The translations under genes were made by a program, and so were the position numbers. This document shows positions 47,143 to 58,162 of a stretch of DNA of 64,000 nucleotides, one piece after another. Each line of letters starts with the position of its first letter. The stretch's first letter is position 1. Below the pieces are notes generated by a model, which saw only the letters and a list, made by a program, of their open reading frames with translations, made no database searches and was not told the DNA's origin. Source of the stretch: an uncultured Candidatus Saccharibacteria bacterium (GTDB lineage Bacteria > Patescibacteriota > Saccharimonadia > Saccharimonadales > Saccharimonadaceae); the NCBI GenBank assembly GCA_946530965.1, contig CAMNAK010000002.1, positions 248,001 to 312,000 of the forward strand. Direction: 5' to 3'.

Positions 47143-49038
47143 ATGCCAGAATACAAGAAAACGGCTAACAAAAAGCCAAACAAAAAGAAAACGAACAAAG
47201 TAGCAAACGGTTTCCGTCTTGTTGTTTTTTGGCTAATAATCCTTTGTATTGGCGGCGGCCTATTCGTGACTCTTTCGGGCGGTGAAGGCGGCGCAGAAAC
47301 CGAAAAAGATATTACTACTGTCCTTGGCTACGCTAACGAAGAGAAGCTCGACACGATTATTGTCCGTGGTAACGAACTTCATGTTATCCCTCGTGATGGC
47401 CAAGATTTGCCAAGAATGGTATCTAGAAAAGATGGTTCTGGTACGCTTCAGGAGCAGGGTTTCGAAGAAGCTATTACTTCTGGTAAGGTTAAGATCAAGA
47501 TTGAAGAAAATGTCGATATTATGGGCACTATCCTAGATATCGGTATGATTGTTCTTCCTGTCGTCTTTGTCCTATTGTTCTTGAGCTATATGATGCGTCA
47601 GGCTCAGAGCATGAACAACCAGTCTATGGGCTTCGGCAAGGCTAAGGCTCGTCTCTATGGCAACGAAAAGAAGCGTGTTACTTTCAATGATGTTGCTGGT
47701 AATGAAGCTGCAAAGCAGGATTTGTCCGAAATTGTAGATTTTCTAAAGAGTCCAAAGAAATACGAAAAGCTTGGCGCAAAGATTCCACGCGGTGTTCTTC
47801 TTGCTGGTGATCCAGGTACAGGTAAAACTTTGATGGCTCGTGCTGTTGCTGGCGAGGCAAATGTTCCATTCTTCTCAATCTCTGGTTCTGAATTTGCTGA
47901 AATGTTCGTTGGTGTTGGTGCCTCCCGCGTCCGCGACCTCTTTGATAAAGCCAAAAAGAATGCTCCAAGTATTATCTTCATCGATGAGATTGATGCCGTA
48001 GCACACAAGCGTGATGCAAGAGGTGGCGCTGGTCGCGAAGATGAGCAGACTCTAAATCAGATTCTTGTCGAGATGGATGGTTTCGAAAATGAAACAGGCG
48101 TTATCGTTATCGCCGCAACAAACCGTATCGATATGCTTGATAAGGCTTTGCTACGCCCAGGCCGCTTCGATCGCCATGTTAACGTAACTCTTCCAGAGCG
48201 CAAAGACCGTGTCGAGATTCTAAAGGTTCACTTCAAGAACAAACCAATGGCAAAGGATGTAAAGATTGATGCCCTTGCTGCGAAGACTGCTGGTTCGAGC
48301 GGTGCTGATCTTGCGAACATTGCAAACGAAGCTGCTATTGCCGCTGCGCGCGCAGGCCGCGAAGAAATTACAAATGCAGATATTACGGAAGCCTTCGAAC
48401 GCATCGCAATTGGTCCAGAACGCAAGTCTAAGGTCATGAACGATCAAGAGCGCAAGATAACGGCTTATCATGAAGCTGGTCACGCAATCGTTGGTCATGT
48501 CCTTCCAGATTCCGACCCAGTTCACAAGATTACAATCATTCCGCGTGGTCATGCCGGCGGTGTAACTTGGTTCCTGCCTCCAGAAGATCGCAGTTATAAG
48601 AATGTTTATGAACTAAAAGATATTCTCGCTCGCGCAATGGGCGGTCGTGTTGCAGAACGTATCATGTTTGGTAAAGATGGCGTAACGACTGGCGCAAGCT
48701 CTGATCTTCAGCATGTTGCAGAGCTATCTCGCGAGATGGTAACGACTGAGGGTCTTGGCAACAAGCTACGTGATCAGGTATTTAATTCTGACGAAGTAAA
48801 CTTCTTTGGCGATCGTGCAAGGAACTATTCCGAGAAAACTGCAGAAGTTATCGATCAGGAAATCGCCGATCTTGGTGCCGAAGCAGACAAGCGCGCAGAA
48901 GTTGTCCTAAAGGCAAACATGAAGAGCCTAGATATCTTGGCGAACGCTCTTCTAGAGAAAGAAACGCTCGAAGAAGACGAGGTTGTAAAATTGCTCGAAG
49001 GCGCAACTCTTCCAGAAGAAGCAAAACTTCACGAATAG
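47143..49038 (+). CDS. ftsH: ATP-dependent zinc metalloprotease FtsH
   Basis: [54 protein letters not shown] region. Confidence 0.98.
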   Translation: MPEYKKTANKKPNKKKTNKVANGFRLVVFWLIILCIGGGLFVTLSGGEGGAETEKDITTVLGYANEEKLDTIIVRGNELHVIPRDGQDLPRMVSRKDGSGTLQEQGFEEAITSGKVKIKIEENVDIMGTILDIGMIVLPVVFVLLFLSYMMRQAQSMNNQSMGFGKAKARLYGNEKKRVTFNDVAGNEAAKQDLSEIVDFLKSPKKYEKLGAKIPRGVLLAGDPGTGKTLMARAVAGEANVPFFSISGSEFAEMFVGVGASRVRDLFDKAKKNAPSIIFIDEIDAVAHKRDARGGAGREDEQTLNQILVEMDGFENETGVIVIAATNRIDMLDKALLRPGRFDRHVNVTLPERKDRVEILKVHFKNKPMAKDVKIDALAAKTAGSSGADLANIANEAAIAAARAGREEITNADITEAFERIAIGPERKSKVMNDQERKITAYHEAGHAIVGHVLPDSDPVHKITIIPRGHAGGVTWFLPPEDRSYKNVYELKDILARAMGGRVAERIMFGKDGVTTGASSDLQHVAELSREMVTTEGLGNKLRDQVFNSDEVNFFGDRARNYSEKTAEVIDQEIADLGAEADKRAEVVLKANMKSLDILANALLEKETLEEDEVVKLLEGATLPEEAKLHE

Positions 49039-49046
49039 CAAACAGA

Positions 49047-49076
49047 AACTGGAGCTACAAACTGCTCCAGTTTTTT
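49047..49076 (+). terminator. Intrinsic terminator
   Basis: AACTGGAGC-tacaaact-GCTCCAGTTTTTT. Confidence 0.85.
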
Positions 49077-49116
49077 GTTGTAAAAAATGTTAAAATAAAA
49101 AGCATAAGGAGTATAA

Positions 49117-49872
49117 ATGCAAGATCAAAATAATTTAGGTCAGGCAGCTCAGCCTACCCAAAGCGTTACGGTAAATAACGCATCTCAAAAATCATCAAAA
49201 GGCGCAGTGGTCGCCCTTACAGCAATCCTCGCACTATTAGTCGGTTGTGGTGGTACTTTTGCCGCAATGAAGTTAATTGATAACGGCGAAAACAAGGCTA
49301 ACTGTAGCGACAGCTCAAAGTCTGGCGATAATAATTCTGCAGAACCAAATGGCGCTCCAAATGCAGAAGATCAAAAATATGCAGAGGATCGCAATGCTTA
49401 TGAAGCTCTAAATAACTATATTGATTATAAATATAATATTGTCGGCAAAATTTTATACCCAGAATATCTCTTTCCTGGCGCTAAGCATGAGCAAGTTTCT
49501 TCTGAGCAAACCGACAACGCGCTCATTATAGTCGATAAGTATAGTAGCATCTCCTATGACGATTTTGTCGCTAAGGCGAAAGCAACCTATGCAGATAATA
49601 TTATTAATAGCAATCCTACCCTAGAATCTGATTCATACGCATTCGAAAACTGTGATGGCTCTCTTTGTGTTAGATATTATGGTGGGCTAGGCGGTATAGC
49701 TCCACTTTATGCAACGGATGCTTCCAGATTTGCTAAGGTATCTGATGGTATTTATGAACAGTTCGTATATGAAGACGGCATAGATGGTGTTGGCAAAAAC
49801 TATGTCTATCGCGCTACCTTCGACGCATCTGGTGTTATGACTGACGTAACGGTGACCGAAAAGACAAATTAG
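49117..49872 (+). CDS. Single-TM extracytoplasmic hypothetical protein
   Basis: TM GAVVALTAILALLVGCGGTFAAMKLI; SD aaggag. Confidence 0.7.
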   Translation: MQDQNNLGQAAQPTQSVTVNNASQKSSKGAVVALTAILALLVGCGGTFAAMKLIDNGENKANCSDSSKSGDNNSAEPNGAPNAEDQKYAEDRNAYEALNNYIDYKYNIVGKILYPEYLFPGAKHEQVSSEQTDNALIIVDKYSSISYDDFVAKAKATYADNIINSNPTLESDSYAFENCDGSLCVRYYGGLGGIAPLYATDASRFAKVSDGIYEQFVYEDGIDGVGKNYVYRATFDASGVMTDVTVTEKTN

Positions 49873-49882
49873 TCCCAAAACG

Positions 49883-49912
49883 AAGAGTAGCCCTCAAAAG
49901 CTACTCTTTTTG
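49883..49912 (+). terminator. Intrinsic terminator
   Basis: AAGAGTAGC-cctcaaaa-GCTACTCTTTTTG. Confidence 0.8.
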
Positions 49913-49943
49913 TATCTTATAGAATGGTATAATTATAGAGATT

Positions 49944-50585
49944 ATGTTTAAGAAGCTCAGTAAGAAAAACCTAATCCTGATTCTTTCTGGCTCTGCCATG
50001 CTTCTAGTACTAATCGTTGTGCTTTTTGCAACAATCTTCAAAAAAGACGCTGAGCTTTATGTCTTGGTTGCTCCAAGCACAGCTACAATAAAAATTGATG
50101 GCCACAAGGTAAAAAATGGGCGCGTTCCAATTCGCTCTGGCGAGCATAAAGCTGTCGTATCCGCTGACGGTCTAGAGACAAAAGAACAGAGCTTTACTAT
50201 TTCTAAAGGCGAAACTAAATCTCTAAACCTATATCTAACAGGTCAAAACAATAGCTTTGATTATTACAAATATTATCCAGATGAAATTGAAAACTTGGCG
50301 CTAGTTGCGGATAGCGACGAGGCTACCGAGGCGGTTTCCAAGCTTCGTCATATTGTTACGATCAGAGAATTGCTTCCTTATACGATTGGCTATGATTCTG
50401 GCAGGAAAACTGCAACTTTGAGCCTCGGTGAAAAATGTTCGAAGACTTTCTGTCTCAAAGAAACGGATGAAAATACAGATATGCAAAAGCAAATGCGCGA
50501 AGAAATAAAATCCCTTGGATACAACGCTGACGATTACGAAATAATCTACGAAAGAATCGATACGGTTGAGGCGGAAGAAGAATGA
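49944..50585 (+). CDS. PEGA-domain-like membrane-anchored protein
   Basis: N-term TM; LVAPSTATIKIDGHKVKNGRVPIRSGEHKAVVSADGLETKEQSFTI. Confidence 0.72.
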   Translation: MFKKLSKKNLILILSGSAMLLVLIVVLFATIFKKDAELYVLVAPSTATIKIDGHKVKNGRVPIRSGEHKAVVSADGLETKEQSFTISKGETKSLNLYLTGQNNSFDYYKYYPDEIENLALVADSDEATEAVSKLRHIVTIRELLPYTIGYDSGRKTATLSLGEKCSKTFCLKETDENTDMQKQMREEIKSLGYNADDYEIIYERIDTVEAEEE

Positions 50586-52405
50586 AAAAGATAGTAATCT
50601 GTGCGGCGTCTCTACTATTAGTAAGCTTCGTGGCGAGTCCAATTTTTGCTGCCTCTGAAGAAGATTTAATTAAAAACGACGTCCTGCTTTACGATCCTGC
50701 CGTCTGCAATGTTGAGGATAGCTCGATTCGCTCGCATGCGATAGACGAGGAATTAATTGGCCTGTCTACACTCCAGAAAAAGTGGATCGACGAAAACCAT
50801 GGAATCGCACAAAATCTGTCTGTAGAATTTGGTATTCCTTGGGAAGCTGTGATGGCTCAGAGTATTGTAGAATCTACTGCTGGTACGAGCTATTTTGCTA
50901 CGATGCGCAACAACTTTTTTGGTCTCGGTGCTTATGACTCAAATCCGGACAATGCTTACTATTACGATAATCTAGAGGCTGGTTGGCGTGGTTATTTTGA
51001 ACTAATCCAGCAAAACTATAAAACCTATGGCGCCAATGGTGTCTTTACAAAAGAAACCATGACTGACCCGTATAAATATCTTGAGGCTATCAAGGCTGCT
51101 GGCTATGCGACGGATCCAAATTATGTCGCCAAGGTATCGAACTATATTGATTATGTCGTTGCGCGCTCTATGCAGCTTGGCTGGCTCAGTTCTGCGGAAC
51201 TAGCGGAAAGCAACGAGAGAATGAGTGAACATGCCAATCAGAATAGTCACTCAAAAGATAATGTTAACTATATTCAGAATACGGTTCTAAACAACGATTG
51301 CTCTTGCTCGGACAGCTCAAAATCCTCGGGTACTCGCTTTAATGATGGCTGGATTGTTGGCGATAGTGTAAATGGCTTCCATAGAGAAGAAGTCATGGGT
51401 ACGAGCAGGGAATACTCCCTAAAAGCTAGCGACTATGGCATGACTTTTAAAGCCTCGGACAAAACCAATGGCGAGAAAAAAGCATATAAAATTGTCGTGA
51501 GCACTATATCTCCAAAAGACAACAAAATTGGCGAAATTTCGAATTATAGTAAGCTTTACGATGGCTATTATCCGCATATTACGGTAGATCTGTTTTCTAA
51601 ACGCACGGCACAACACTTCCCGATTAACAAGTCTGCCGCCTACTCGAAAGATTCGAACCGTGATGGTGTGATTTATATTACTCTTGTCGGGGATTTTTCT
51701 GATAGCAGTGCATGGAATCTAGGCGATAATAATCTCTCCGCGCTCAATGATTATTCCTATGCTTCAAAGATTGTTCTAGGCGTTGCGGAGCAATATGGTA
51801 TTACGAAAGATAAAATCGAGACTACTAGCTCAAAGCTCCAAGAAATTGCCACGACTAACTTTAGTGACGAAATCGCTAAGACTTATAAGTGCATGACTGA
51901 AACTGCCAAAAAGTCTGGCCTAGAAGAGCGCGAAATGAAGCGAATCATTAAACACTACAATTCCTCCTCAGTATCTGCGGAAGATTGGAATTTGCCGCTC
52001 GGGACTAAAAATAACGACACGAGTCTCGTTGCCTACTTTGTTCAGCGCTTCACGAATCTTGGTAAAGTTGACCGTGATTGGGGTTTGCCGCGCGACGTAG
52101 CAAAGAAACTCTCTGATGATTATCCTCAATTTTCTACTGGTACAGAGGTAAAACCACTCGCAGTCTTTAGTGTTACGGATGACAGTATTAAGTGTGGAGA
52201 TTACTCCTGTGGTCATACAGGAATTGTGCTTGGCTTCAAGGATAATCTGGTCTATACAATCGAGGCGGACTATCCAAATACTTCAGCGAAGATCAAAAAG
52301 CACCCTATCTCATATTTTGAAAACAGTGCCAATGGTGTAACTTTTGTATATCTCGAGTCGGAAATTAACCAGGAAGAATTCAATGTGGGAAAACAAGGTA
52401 ACTAG
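50582..52405 (+). CDS. Secreted peptidoglycan hydrolase: glucosaminidase domain plus C-terminal CHAP-like region
   Basis: LSVEFGIPWEAVMAQSIVESTAGTSYFATMRNNFFGLGAYD...; C-term KCGDYSCGHTGIVLGFKDNLVYTIEADY. Confidence 0.8.
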   Translation: MKKIVICAASLLLVSFVASPIFAASEEDLIKNDVLLYDPAVCNVEDSSIRSHAIDEELIGLSTLQKKWIDENHGIAQNLSVEFGIPWEAVMAQSIVESTAGTSYFATMRNNFFGLGAYDSNPDNAYYYDNLEAGWRGYFELIQQNYKTYGANGVFTKETMTDPYKYLEAIKAAGYATDPNYVAKVSNYIDYVVARSMQLGWLSSAELAESNERMSEHANQNSHSKDNVNYIQNTVLNNDCSCSDSSKSSGTRFNDGWIVGDSVNGFHREEVMGTSREYSLKASDYGMTFKASDKTNGEKKAYKIVVSTISPKDNKIGEISNYSKLYDGYYPHITVDLFSKRTAQHFPINKSAAYSKDSNRDGVIYITLVGDFSDSSAWNLGDNNLSALNDYSYASKIVLGVAEQYGITKDKIETTSSKLQEIATTNFSDEIAKTYKCMTETAKKSGLEEREMKRIIKHYNSSSVSAEDWNLPLGTKNNDTSLVAYFVQRFTNLGKVDRDWGLPRDVAKKLSDDYPQFSTGTEVKPLAVFSVTDDSIKCGDYSCGHTGIVLGFKDNLVYTIEADYPNTSAKIKKHPISYFENSANGVTFVYLESEINQEEFNVGKQGN

Positions 52406-53501
52406 TTCTAAACAGCCGGTAAAAAAGACTTCGGAAGAGAAGCAGGCGAAGGCCGAAGGAGAAAAGAAGCCTCATTTTGCGATGCCTCGCAAACTTAAAA
52501 AGATAATTACTATCTTCTGTGTATTTTTGATTGTCTCCTGTCTATTTGCTGGTATTGTCTCGAATTTTAATTTCAAGAAGCTGAACGTCGAAGGTTTTAA
52601 TGGCGAGTTGCGTAATATCTCTTCTTCGTCTCAGGCACTCGCTCAGCAAGAGATTAATAAAATTGTTCTTCTAAACACTGGTAACAAGAATACGAAAGCT
52701 ACCTTCACTGTGCGCGAGAAAAAGGATGGCGAATATGTTTACCGAACGGATGACGAAACCAAGCAGGGCTACGCTAGCTTCTATATTGATAGCGAAGATT
52801 TGCAGCTATCTCTTCTCGTTCAAACTCAGTGGGCGATCGGCTTCTTTACGGAAGAAGCTGGCGGTACTCCTGCACGCGTAAGTTGTGCCGAAAAAGAGCA
52901 TAGTAAATATCCTGAATCTACTTGTGTAGACATTATTTCGGATAGTTATTTGTGGGGAACGAATATTCTAGATAACTTCGCTCTGCTAAAGGCGGAAAAA
53001 TATGGCAGCCTAAACGATGCGAATCTTTCGGCTCTTAGAGAAACGCTTAAAAACTATCTAAAGAAATTTGAAAACAATCTGGATTCGATTATGACTATGC
53101 CTCGCTCCATTGTTAAAAACGGCAATAACGTTTCCGCAATTATTGAGACGAACAACGGAAAGAACTATCAACTCGTAATCGAAAATGTAGATAAAGAAAT
53201 AACAATCGTCTTGAAATCTGACGGTAATGAGCTTCTTCGTTATGATTCAAGCAAGATAAAAACCGCTTCACGCCACTTCTTGTTGCTCAAGAATTATCTT
53301 CCTGCTGAGATTGAATTAGATGACGGAACTGCTATTGCGATTCGTTTTGCGGGTGGCAAAAAGTTGAATGCAAACGTCGAAAACTGCGCCCTAGAAAAAG
53401 ATACAGACATGGCGAAAAAGCATATTAATGAATGGATAAAACTGCAAGGGTTTAATCCTGAAGATTTTGAAATTAACGTTATAAAACACTGCGAAAAATA
53501 A
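52383..53501 (+). CDS. Single-TM extracytoplasmic hypothetical protein
   Basis: Start at MWENKV (ATG 52383) overlapping the upstream stop; one TM IITIFCVFLIVSCLFAGIVSN. Confidence 0.65.
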   Translation: MWENKVTSSKQPVKKTSEEKQAKAEGEKKPHFAMPRKLKKIITIFCVFLIVSCLFAGIVSNFNFKKLNVEGFNGELRNISSSSQALAQQEINKIVLLNTGNKNTKATFTVREKKDGEYVYRTDDETKQGYASFYIDSEDLQLSLLVQTQWAIGFFTEEAGGTPARVSCAEKEHSKYPESTCVDIISDSYLWGTNILDNFALLKAEKYGSLNDANLSALRETLKNYLKKFENNLDSIMTMPRSIVKNGNNVSAIIETNNGKNYQLVIENVDKEITIVLKSDGNELLRYDSSKIKTASRHFLLLKNYLPAEIELDDGTAIAIRFAGGKKLNANVENCALEKDTDMAKKHINEWIKLQGFNPEDFEINVIKHCEK

Positions 53502-53546
53502 GCATTGTCTAAGTGATAAAACTGGACTGGATGGTATAATAAGAAC

Positions 53547-55211
53547 ATGCCGCGAAGAAAGAACTATGTACGCTCAGCAGTTTCTGCTGCTAACATGAAA
53601 TTGTCGGTCAAAGCCGCATCTTTGGTTCTTGCTTCGTCTACTTTGGTTTCTGCGCTTCTCGGTATTTTCCGTGATCGCTGGCTAAACTCTATGTATTACG
53701 ACACCTACCCGGAAGGTCTCGATGCTTATACGGCGGCTTTTACGGTACCAGATTTTTTGTACTTCGTTATTACATCTGGTGCTCTTTCCGTGACATTTAT
53801 TCCTATTCTTAACGAACGCTTGGTTGCGAAGAATAGAAAATCTGCCTGGGAGCTCAGCTCCAGTACGCTAAACTTCTTGGCGCTTCTTTGCTGCGTTGCT
53901 TCGATTTTTATCATGATTTTTGCCGACCCTCTAGTTCGCTATGTTGTTGCCCCGGGTCTTAATGAATCCTCGATGTCACTCGCAATCAACATGATGCGCG
54001 TGATCGCAATTAATCCATTCCTGTTCTCAATCACTACTGTTCTAAACAGTATGCAGCAGGCAGTCGGCCGTTTTGTCTTCTGTGCTGCCGCTCCAGCTCT
54101 CTATAACATCGGTATTATTGTTGGTATCCTGAGCTTTACGAAGGGTATTAATATCTTTGGTATTCAAATTTTCGAAGGTGGCATCATGGGCGTCGCAATC
54201 GGCGTTGTCTTTGGTGCTTTGCTTCAGCTCATCGTTAGTGTGATTGGCCTCATTGGCCTGGGCTTTGATTACAACTTCAAGATTTCGTGGAAGAATCGCG
54301 GTTTTAGGACCGTATTAAAGCTCCTTCCAACTCGTTCTCTTGACCAGGGTATCGACTACGTTACTGGTATCGTAAATACTAACCTTGCTTCTCATATGGG
54401 CGAGCAGTCGATCCGTGCCTATCAACAGGCTTCGAGTCTCCAGCTTATGCCAGTAAACCTAATTGGCGTCGCTATTTCTACTGCCTATTTCTCGAAGCTT
54501 AGCGAGGATGCTGCGAAGGGAAAGAGCAGCAAAGATAACTCGGCCTTTATTGAGACTTTCTGTAAGGCACTCCGTTCTATTGTTTGGATTGCGATGCCTA
54601 TCGCGGTGCTTGTATTCTTTGAACGTGGCTACGTTGTAAACTTTATCAAGAACGGTGGTGATCCAAAGATTGCTAGTGTCTTAGGTTCCTTTGTCTTAGC
54701 AATTTTCTGCCAGTCTGTATTTCATATTGCTTCGCGCGGCTTCTATGCACGCCAAGATGCAAAAACTCCGTTTATTATTTCCGTTGTCGCCTTCGTATTC
54801 TGGCTAATCGTGGTGTTTGCTTTGAATGCTCTTGGCTTTGGTCCAGATGGCTTGGCTTACGCTGTCTCGCTCTCGGCATTGTTCGAGGTTACGGTTCTTC
54901 TAATCTTCCAGAATAAGGCTCTAGATAAAAAGATCTTCACGCCAAAACTTTGGGGTGCTCTTGCTAGGATGTTGCTCGCCGCAGCTTGTACTGGTGTAGT
55001 CTGCTATATTATGACTCGTCTACTACCACTCCGTCAGGCAGATAACTCCTTCCTCGAAACCTTCCCGAAGTTCTGCGTTATCTCTTTCGTAAGCGTTGTG
55101 GCTTATGTGATTGTCTGCACTATCCTTCGCCTTGAAGAAGTTAAGCCTGTCTATGCTGGACTAAAGAAAATCCTATTTAGTAACAATATTTTCAAGAGTC
55201 AGAAGAAATAG
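53547..55211 (+). CDS. murJ: Lipid II flippase MurJ/MviN
   Basis: Polytopic; ASSTLVSALLGIFRDRWL, AFTVPDFLYFVITSGALSVTFIPI, ASRGFYARQDAKTPF. Confidence 0.93.
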   Translation: MPRRKNYVRSAVSAANMKLSVKAASLVLASSTLVSALLGIFRDRWLNSMYYDTYPEGLDAYTAAFTVPDFLYFVITSGALSVTFIPILNERLVAKNRKSAWELSSSTLNFLALLCCVASIFIMIFADPLVRYVVAPGLNESSMSLAINMMRVIAINPFLFSITTVLNSMQQAVGRFVFCAAAPALYNIGIIVGILSFTKGINIFGIQIFEGGIMGVAIGVVFGALLQLIVSVIGLIGLGFDYNFKISWKNRGFRTVLKLLPTRSLDQGIDYVTGIVNTNLASHMGEQSIRAYQQASSLQLMPVNLIGVAISTAYFSKLSEDAAKGKSSKDNSAFIETFCKALRSIVWIAMPIAVLVFFERGYVVNFIKNGGDPKIASVLGSFVLAIFCQSVFHIASRGFYARQDAKTPFIISVVAFVFWLIVVFALNALGFGPDGLAYAVSLSALFEVTVLLIFQNKALDKKIFTPKLWGALARMLLAAACTGVVCYIMTRLLPLRQADNSFLETFPKFCVISFVSVVAYVIVCTILRLEEVKPVYAGLKKILFSNNIFKSQKK

Positions 55212-55230
55212 AGAATAATAAAACCAACAA

Positions 55231-55258
55231 AAAGCCCGCTTATGAAGCGGGATTTTTG
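55231..55258. terminator. Intrinsic terminator
   Basis: AAAAAGCCCGCTT-atg-AAGCGGGATTTTT. Confidence 0.8.
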
Positions 55259-55266
55259 TAATCTAA

Positions 55267-55560
55267 TTATTCTTCGGATTTATCTTCGGATTTCTTTTTG
55301 AAATCTTCGATTTTGTCCTTGGCTGCGTCTTTGAGCTTTTCTGCTTGCTCGCCAACCTTCTTGCCGGCTTCCCGACCTTTCTTGATGGCTTTCTTGCCGC
55401 CTTCTTTAAGGTCTTTTCTGGTTTCTTTGCCAGATTTTGGAGCTAGTAGTACGCCAGCGATTGCACCAGCGGCGGCGCCTAGGATTGCACCAAGAGCGAA
55501 TTTGCCACCTTTGCCTTTGCAGCTGCAATCGTTGCAGTCACAGTTATCGCAATTACTCAT
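55267..55560 (-). CDS. YtxH-like protein with N-terminal Cys cluster
   Basis: MSNCDNCDCNDCSCKGKGGKFALGAILGAAAGAIAGVLLAPKSGKETR. Confidence 0.78.
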   Translation of the reverse strand: MSNCDNCDCNDCSCKGKGGKFALGAILGAAAGAIAGVLLAPKSGKETRKDLKEGGKKAIKKGREAGKKVGEQAEKLKDAAKDKIEDFKKKSEDKSEE

Positions 55561-55876
55561 CTTTATCCTCGCTTTCTTTGGAAGACTTGCCTTCCTTAGA
55601 GCTTATCTTCTTAGCAGAGTTGCGCTTTTTGCGTGCACTCTGCTTGTCCATGTAGTTGTCTACAAAATAACGAACTAAACCACCCACTGTTGTGAAATCG
55701 CGTACATTCTCCGCGATATCTCCAGCGGTTTCGGCAATATTCTGGCCTTGTAGCATGATTTTCTTGGCTTCTTTTGTGACTCCGATAAGTGCAATAACAA
55801 GCACGATTCCGAGAACTAAGAAGATAAATAGGGCTACAGACAAGAAGATTACCAATATCCAGGCTGGTGCTTCCAT
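55553..55876 (-). CDS. Small membrane protein (DUF948-like)
   Basis: N-term TM and short amphipathic/charged region. Confidence 0.6.
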   Translation of the reverse strand: MEAPAWILVIFLSVALFIFLVLGIVLVIALIGVTKEAKKIMLQGQNIAETAGDIAENVRDFTTVGGLVRYFVDNYMDKQSARKKRNSAKKISSKEGKSSKESEDKDE

Positions 55877-55877
55877 A

Positions 55878-56726
55878 TTACTGGTTTTCCTCCATGCTCA
55901 TGAATTCCTGGTAAGCCTTGTAGAAGTTTGCTGGATCACCAGTAGTTAGCCATTTACCCTTGCTCTTTGTGATGATAACGTCGCCGTCCTTGGTTAGGCG
56001 GGTAATAGCATCGACTGTCCAGAGTTCGTTGTCTAGGCCAGTGTTACTAGGAACAAGATACTTAAAGATATCTGGTGTAAGTAGGTAACGACCATAGGAA
56101 GTTAGATTTGATGGAGAATCTGCTGGAGTTGCTGGCTTTTCGACAATATGGTCGAGAGTCATCTTTTCCTTGTCTGCTAGAGCAATCATGCCATACTTCT
56201 TCCAAGTTTCTTCTGGCATTTCCTGAGCAGTAATGATTGCCTTTGCTTCTGGATTTACCTTGTAGGCTTCGAGAAGAGTCTTTACGTCGCCTTCACCGAA
56301 TACTAGATCGTCGCTATATAGAGCGACGAAAGCTTCGTCTTCGTTTAGGTATGGCTTTGCGCTTACGATTGGGGAACCGTTACCGTAAGGAAGGCTCTGG
56401 TCCTGCTCGATAACTGTAACGTCTGCCATGTCAAGAACTGCTTTGACGCTTTCGAAGCGATCAGATTTGCCCTGAGAAGCAAGCTGTTTTTCGATCTTTT
56501 CTACTGGATTGTTGAAGTAATCTTCGTAGATTGGCTTACCTTCAGGTGTAGCAACGATAATAATTTGCGTAATGCCAGCTGCGACACATTCTTCGACGAC
56601 GTGCTGCATGATCGGTTTTGGACCAAGTGGAAGCATAGCTTTTGGCACAGTCTTAGTAATTGGTAGGAAGCGGCTAGCAAAGCCTGCATCTGTAATTACT
56701 GCTTTGGTTGGCATTTTGTAGGACAT
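55878..56726 (-). CDS. galU: UTP-glucose-1-phosphate uridylyltransferase
   Basis: AVITDAGFASRFLPITKTVPKAMLPLGPKPIMQHVVEECVAAGI. Confidence 0.93.
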   Translation of the reverse strand: MSYKMPTKAVITDAGFASRFLPITKTVPKAMLPLGPKPIMQHVVEECVAAGITQIIIVATPEGKPIYEDYFNNPVEKIEKQLASQGKSDRFESVKAVLDMADVTVIEQDQSLPYGNGSPIVSAKPYLNEDEAFVALYSDDLVFGEGDVKTLLEAYKVNPEAKAIITAQEMPEETWKKYGMIALADKEKMTLDHIVEKPATPADSPSNLTSYGRYLLTPDIFKYLVPSNTGLDNELWTVDAITRLTKDGDVIITKSKGKWLTTGDPANFYKAYQEFMSMEENQ

Positions 56727-56743
56727 ATTTTCTCCTTTTATCT

Positions 56744-58162
56744 TTACGATAACTTCTTTTGAATTAACTTATTTACGGCGCCAGGGTTTGCCTTGCCCTT
56801 TGACTTCTTCATAACTTGTCCCACTAAGAAGCCAATCGCCTTCATTTCACCGTTTCGGACGTCTTCTGCTGCCTTCTGGCATTCAGGGGCGGCCAAAACT
56901 TCGTCAATAATTTGCTCTAGCGCACCCTCGTCGTTTTCCTGCAAGAGATTCATTTCCTTAGCAAGCGCGTGTGGTGTCTTACTAGTGTTTTTCTTATTAT
57001 ACAACTGAATGAAGACTTCTTTACCAGCAGTTGAAGAAAGTTCGCTTTTTTCTACCATTTCGGATAGCTCGGCAAGCTCGGCTGCGGTTGCTAGAGAGAA
57101 ATCTTTATCTAGGTTTTCTTCGGCAAGAAGAACACCAGAGAACCAGTGAGCGACGCGTGGTGCAAGCTTGATATTTTCTTCACAAACTTCGGCTAGACGG
57201 CCAGCAAGAAGTGGATAGTTAAGGATCGCTTCACGCTCGCTGTTGTCGAGCTTGAGTGGCTCAAACTTTTCGCGATAAAAATCTGGCATTGCTGGCATTT
57301 CGCTAGCAACTTTGTCTACGTATTCCTGAGTCAAAACAACTGGTGGAATATCTGGTTCTGGCATATAGCGATAATCTGCTGCGCCTTCCTTGCTGCGCTG
57401 TCCGGTAGTCTTGCCGGTAGCATCATTCCAACCACGGGTTTCCTGAACGACTTTCTCGCCCTTTTCGAGCAATGCAATCTGGCGAGCGGCTTCATATTCG
57501 ATTGCGCGCTCGACACTGCGGAACGAGTTGAGGTTCTTAACCTCAGTTTTGGTACCAAGTTCATCGGTCTTGGAAACGGAGGTGTTGACATCAAAGCGCA
57601 TATTTCCCTGATAGAGATCGCCGTTAGTTACGCCAGCATAAATCATGAGGCGATGAAGCTCTTCGGCGTAAGCACGTGCTTGCGCAGCAGAATGAATATC
57701 TGCCTCAGAAACAATCTCGATAAGTGGAGTACCGGCACGGTTTAAATCAACGAGAGAATAATCGTCGAAGTGAGTTAGCTTACCAGCATCACCTTCGAGG
57801 TGGGCGTGGTTAATGCGAACATCATCAAAACCCTGAAGATGGATTACGCCTGCGCCAATAATTGGCTTGTACATCTGAGTAATCTGGTAGCCAGCAGGGG
57901 AATCTGGATAGAAATAATGTTTGCGATCAAAGCGGCTTTCTAGACCAATCTTACAATTCATCGCAAGACCAGCCTGGACGGCTTTGTGGACAGCTTCTTT
58001 GTTAAGGACTGGAAGCATGCCAGGAAGTGCGTAGTCGAATGGGCTAACGCAGCTGTTTGGTTCTTTGTCTACGGCATCATTATCTACGGCGCTAAAAAGT
58101 TTTGTCTTAGTATTTAGCTGAACGTGACATTCGATACCGACAGTAATCTTATATTCACTCAT
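56744..58162 (-). CDS. gatB: Aspartyl/glutamyl-tRNA amidotransferase subunit B
   Basis: GIECHVQLNTKTKLFS, RFDRKHYFYPDSPAGYQITQ, ADYRYMPEPDIPP. Confidence 0.97.
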   Translation of the reverse strand: MSEYKITVGIECHVQLNTKTKLFSAVDNDAVDKEPNSCVSPFDYALPGMLPVLNKEAVHKAVQAGLAMNCKIGLESRFDRKHYFYPDSPAGYQITQMYKPIIGAGVIHLQGFDDVRINHAHLEGDAGKLTHFDDYSLVDLNRAGTPLIEIVSEADIHSAAQARAYAEELHRLMIYAGVTNGDLYQGNMRFDVNTSVSKTDELGTKTEVKNLNSFRSVERAIEYEAARQIALLEKGEKVVQETRGWNDATGKTTGQRSKEGAADYRYMPEPDIPPVVLTQEYVDKVASEMPAMPDFYREKFEPLKLDNSEREAILNYPLLAGRLAEVCEENIKLAPRVAHWFSGVLLAEENLDKDFSLATAAELAELSEMVEKSELSSTAGKEVFIQLYNKKNTSKTPHALAKEMNLLQENDEGALEQIIDEVLAAPECQKAAEDVRNGEMKAIGFLVGQVMKKSKGKANPGAVNKLIQKKLS

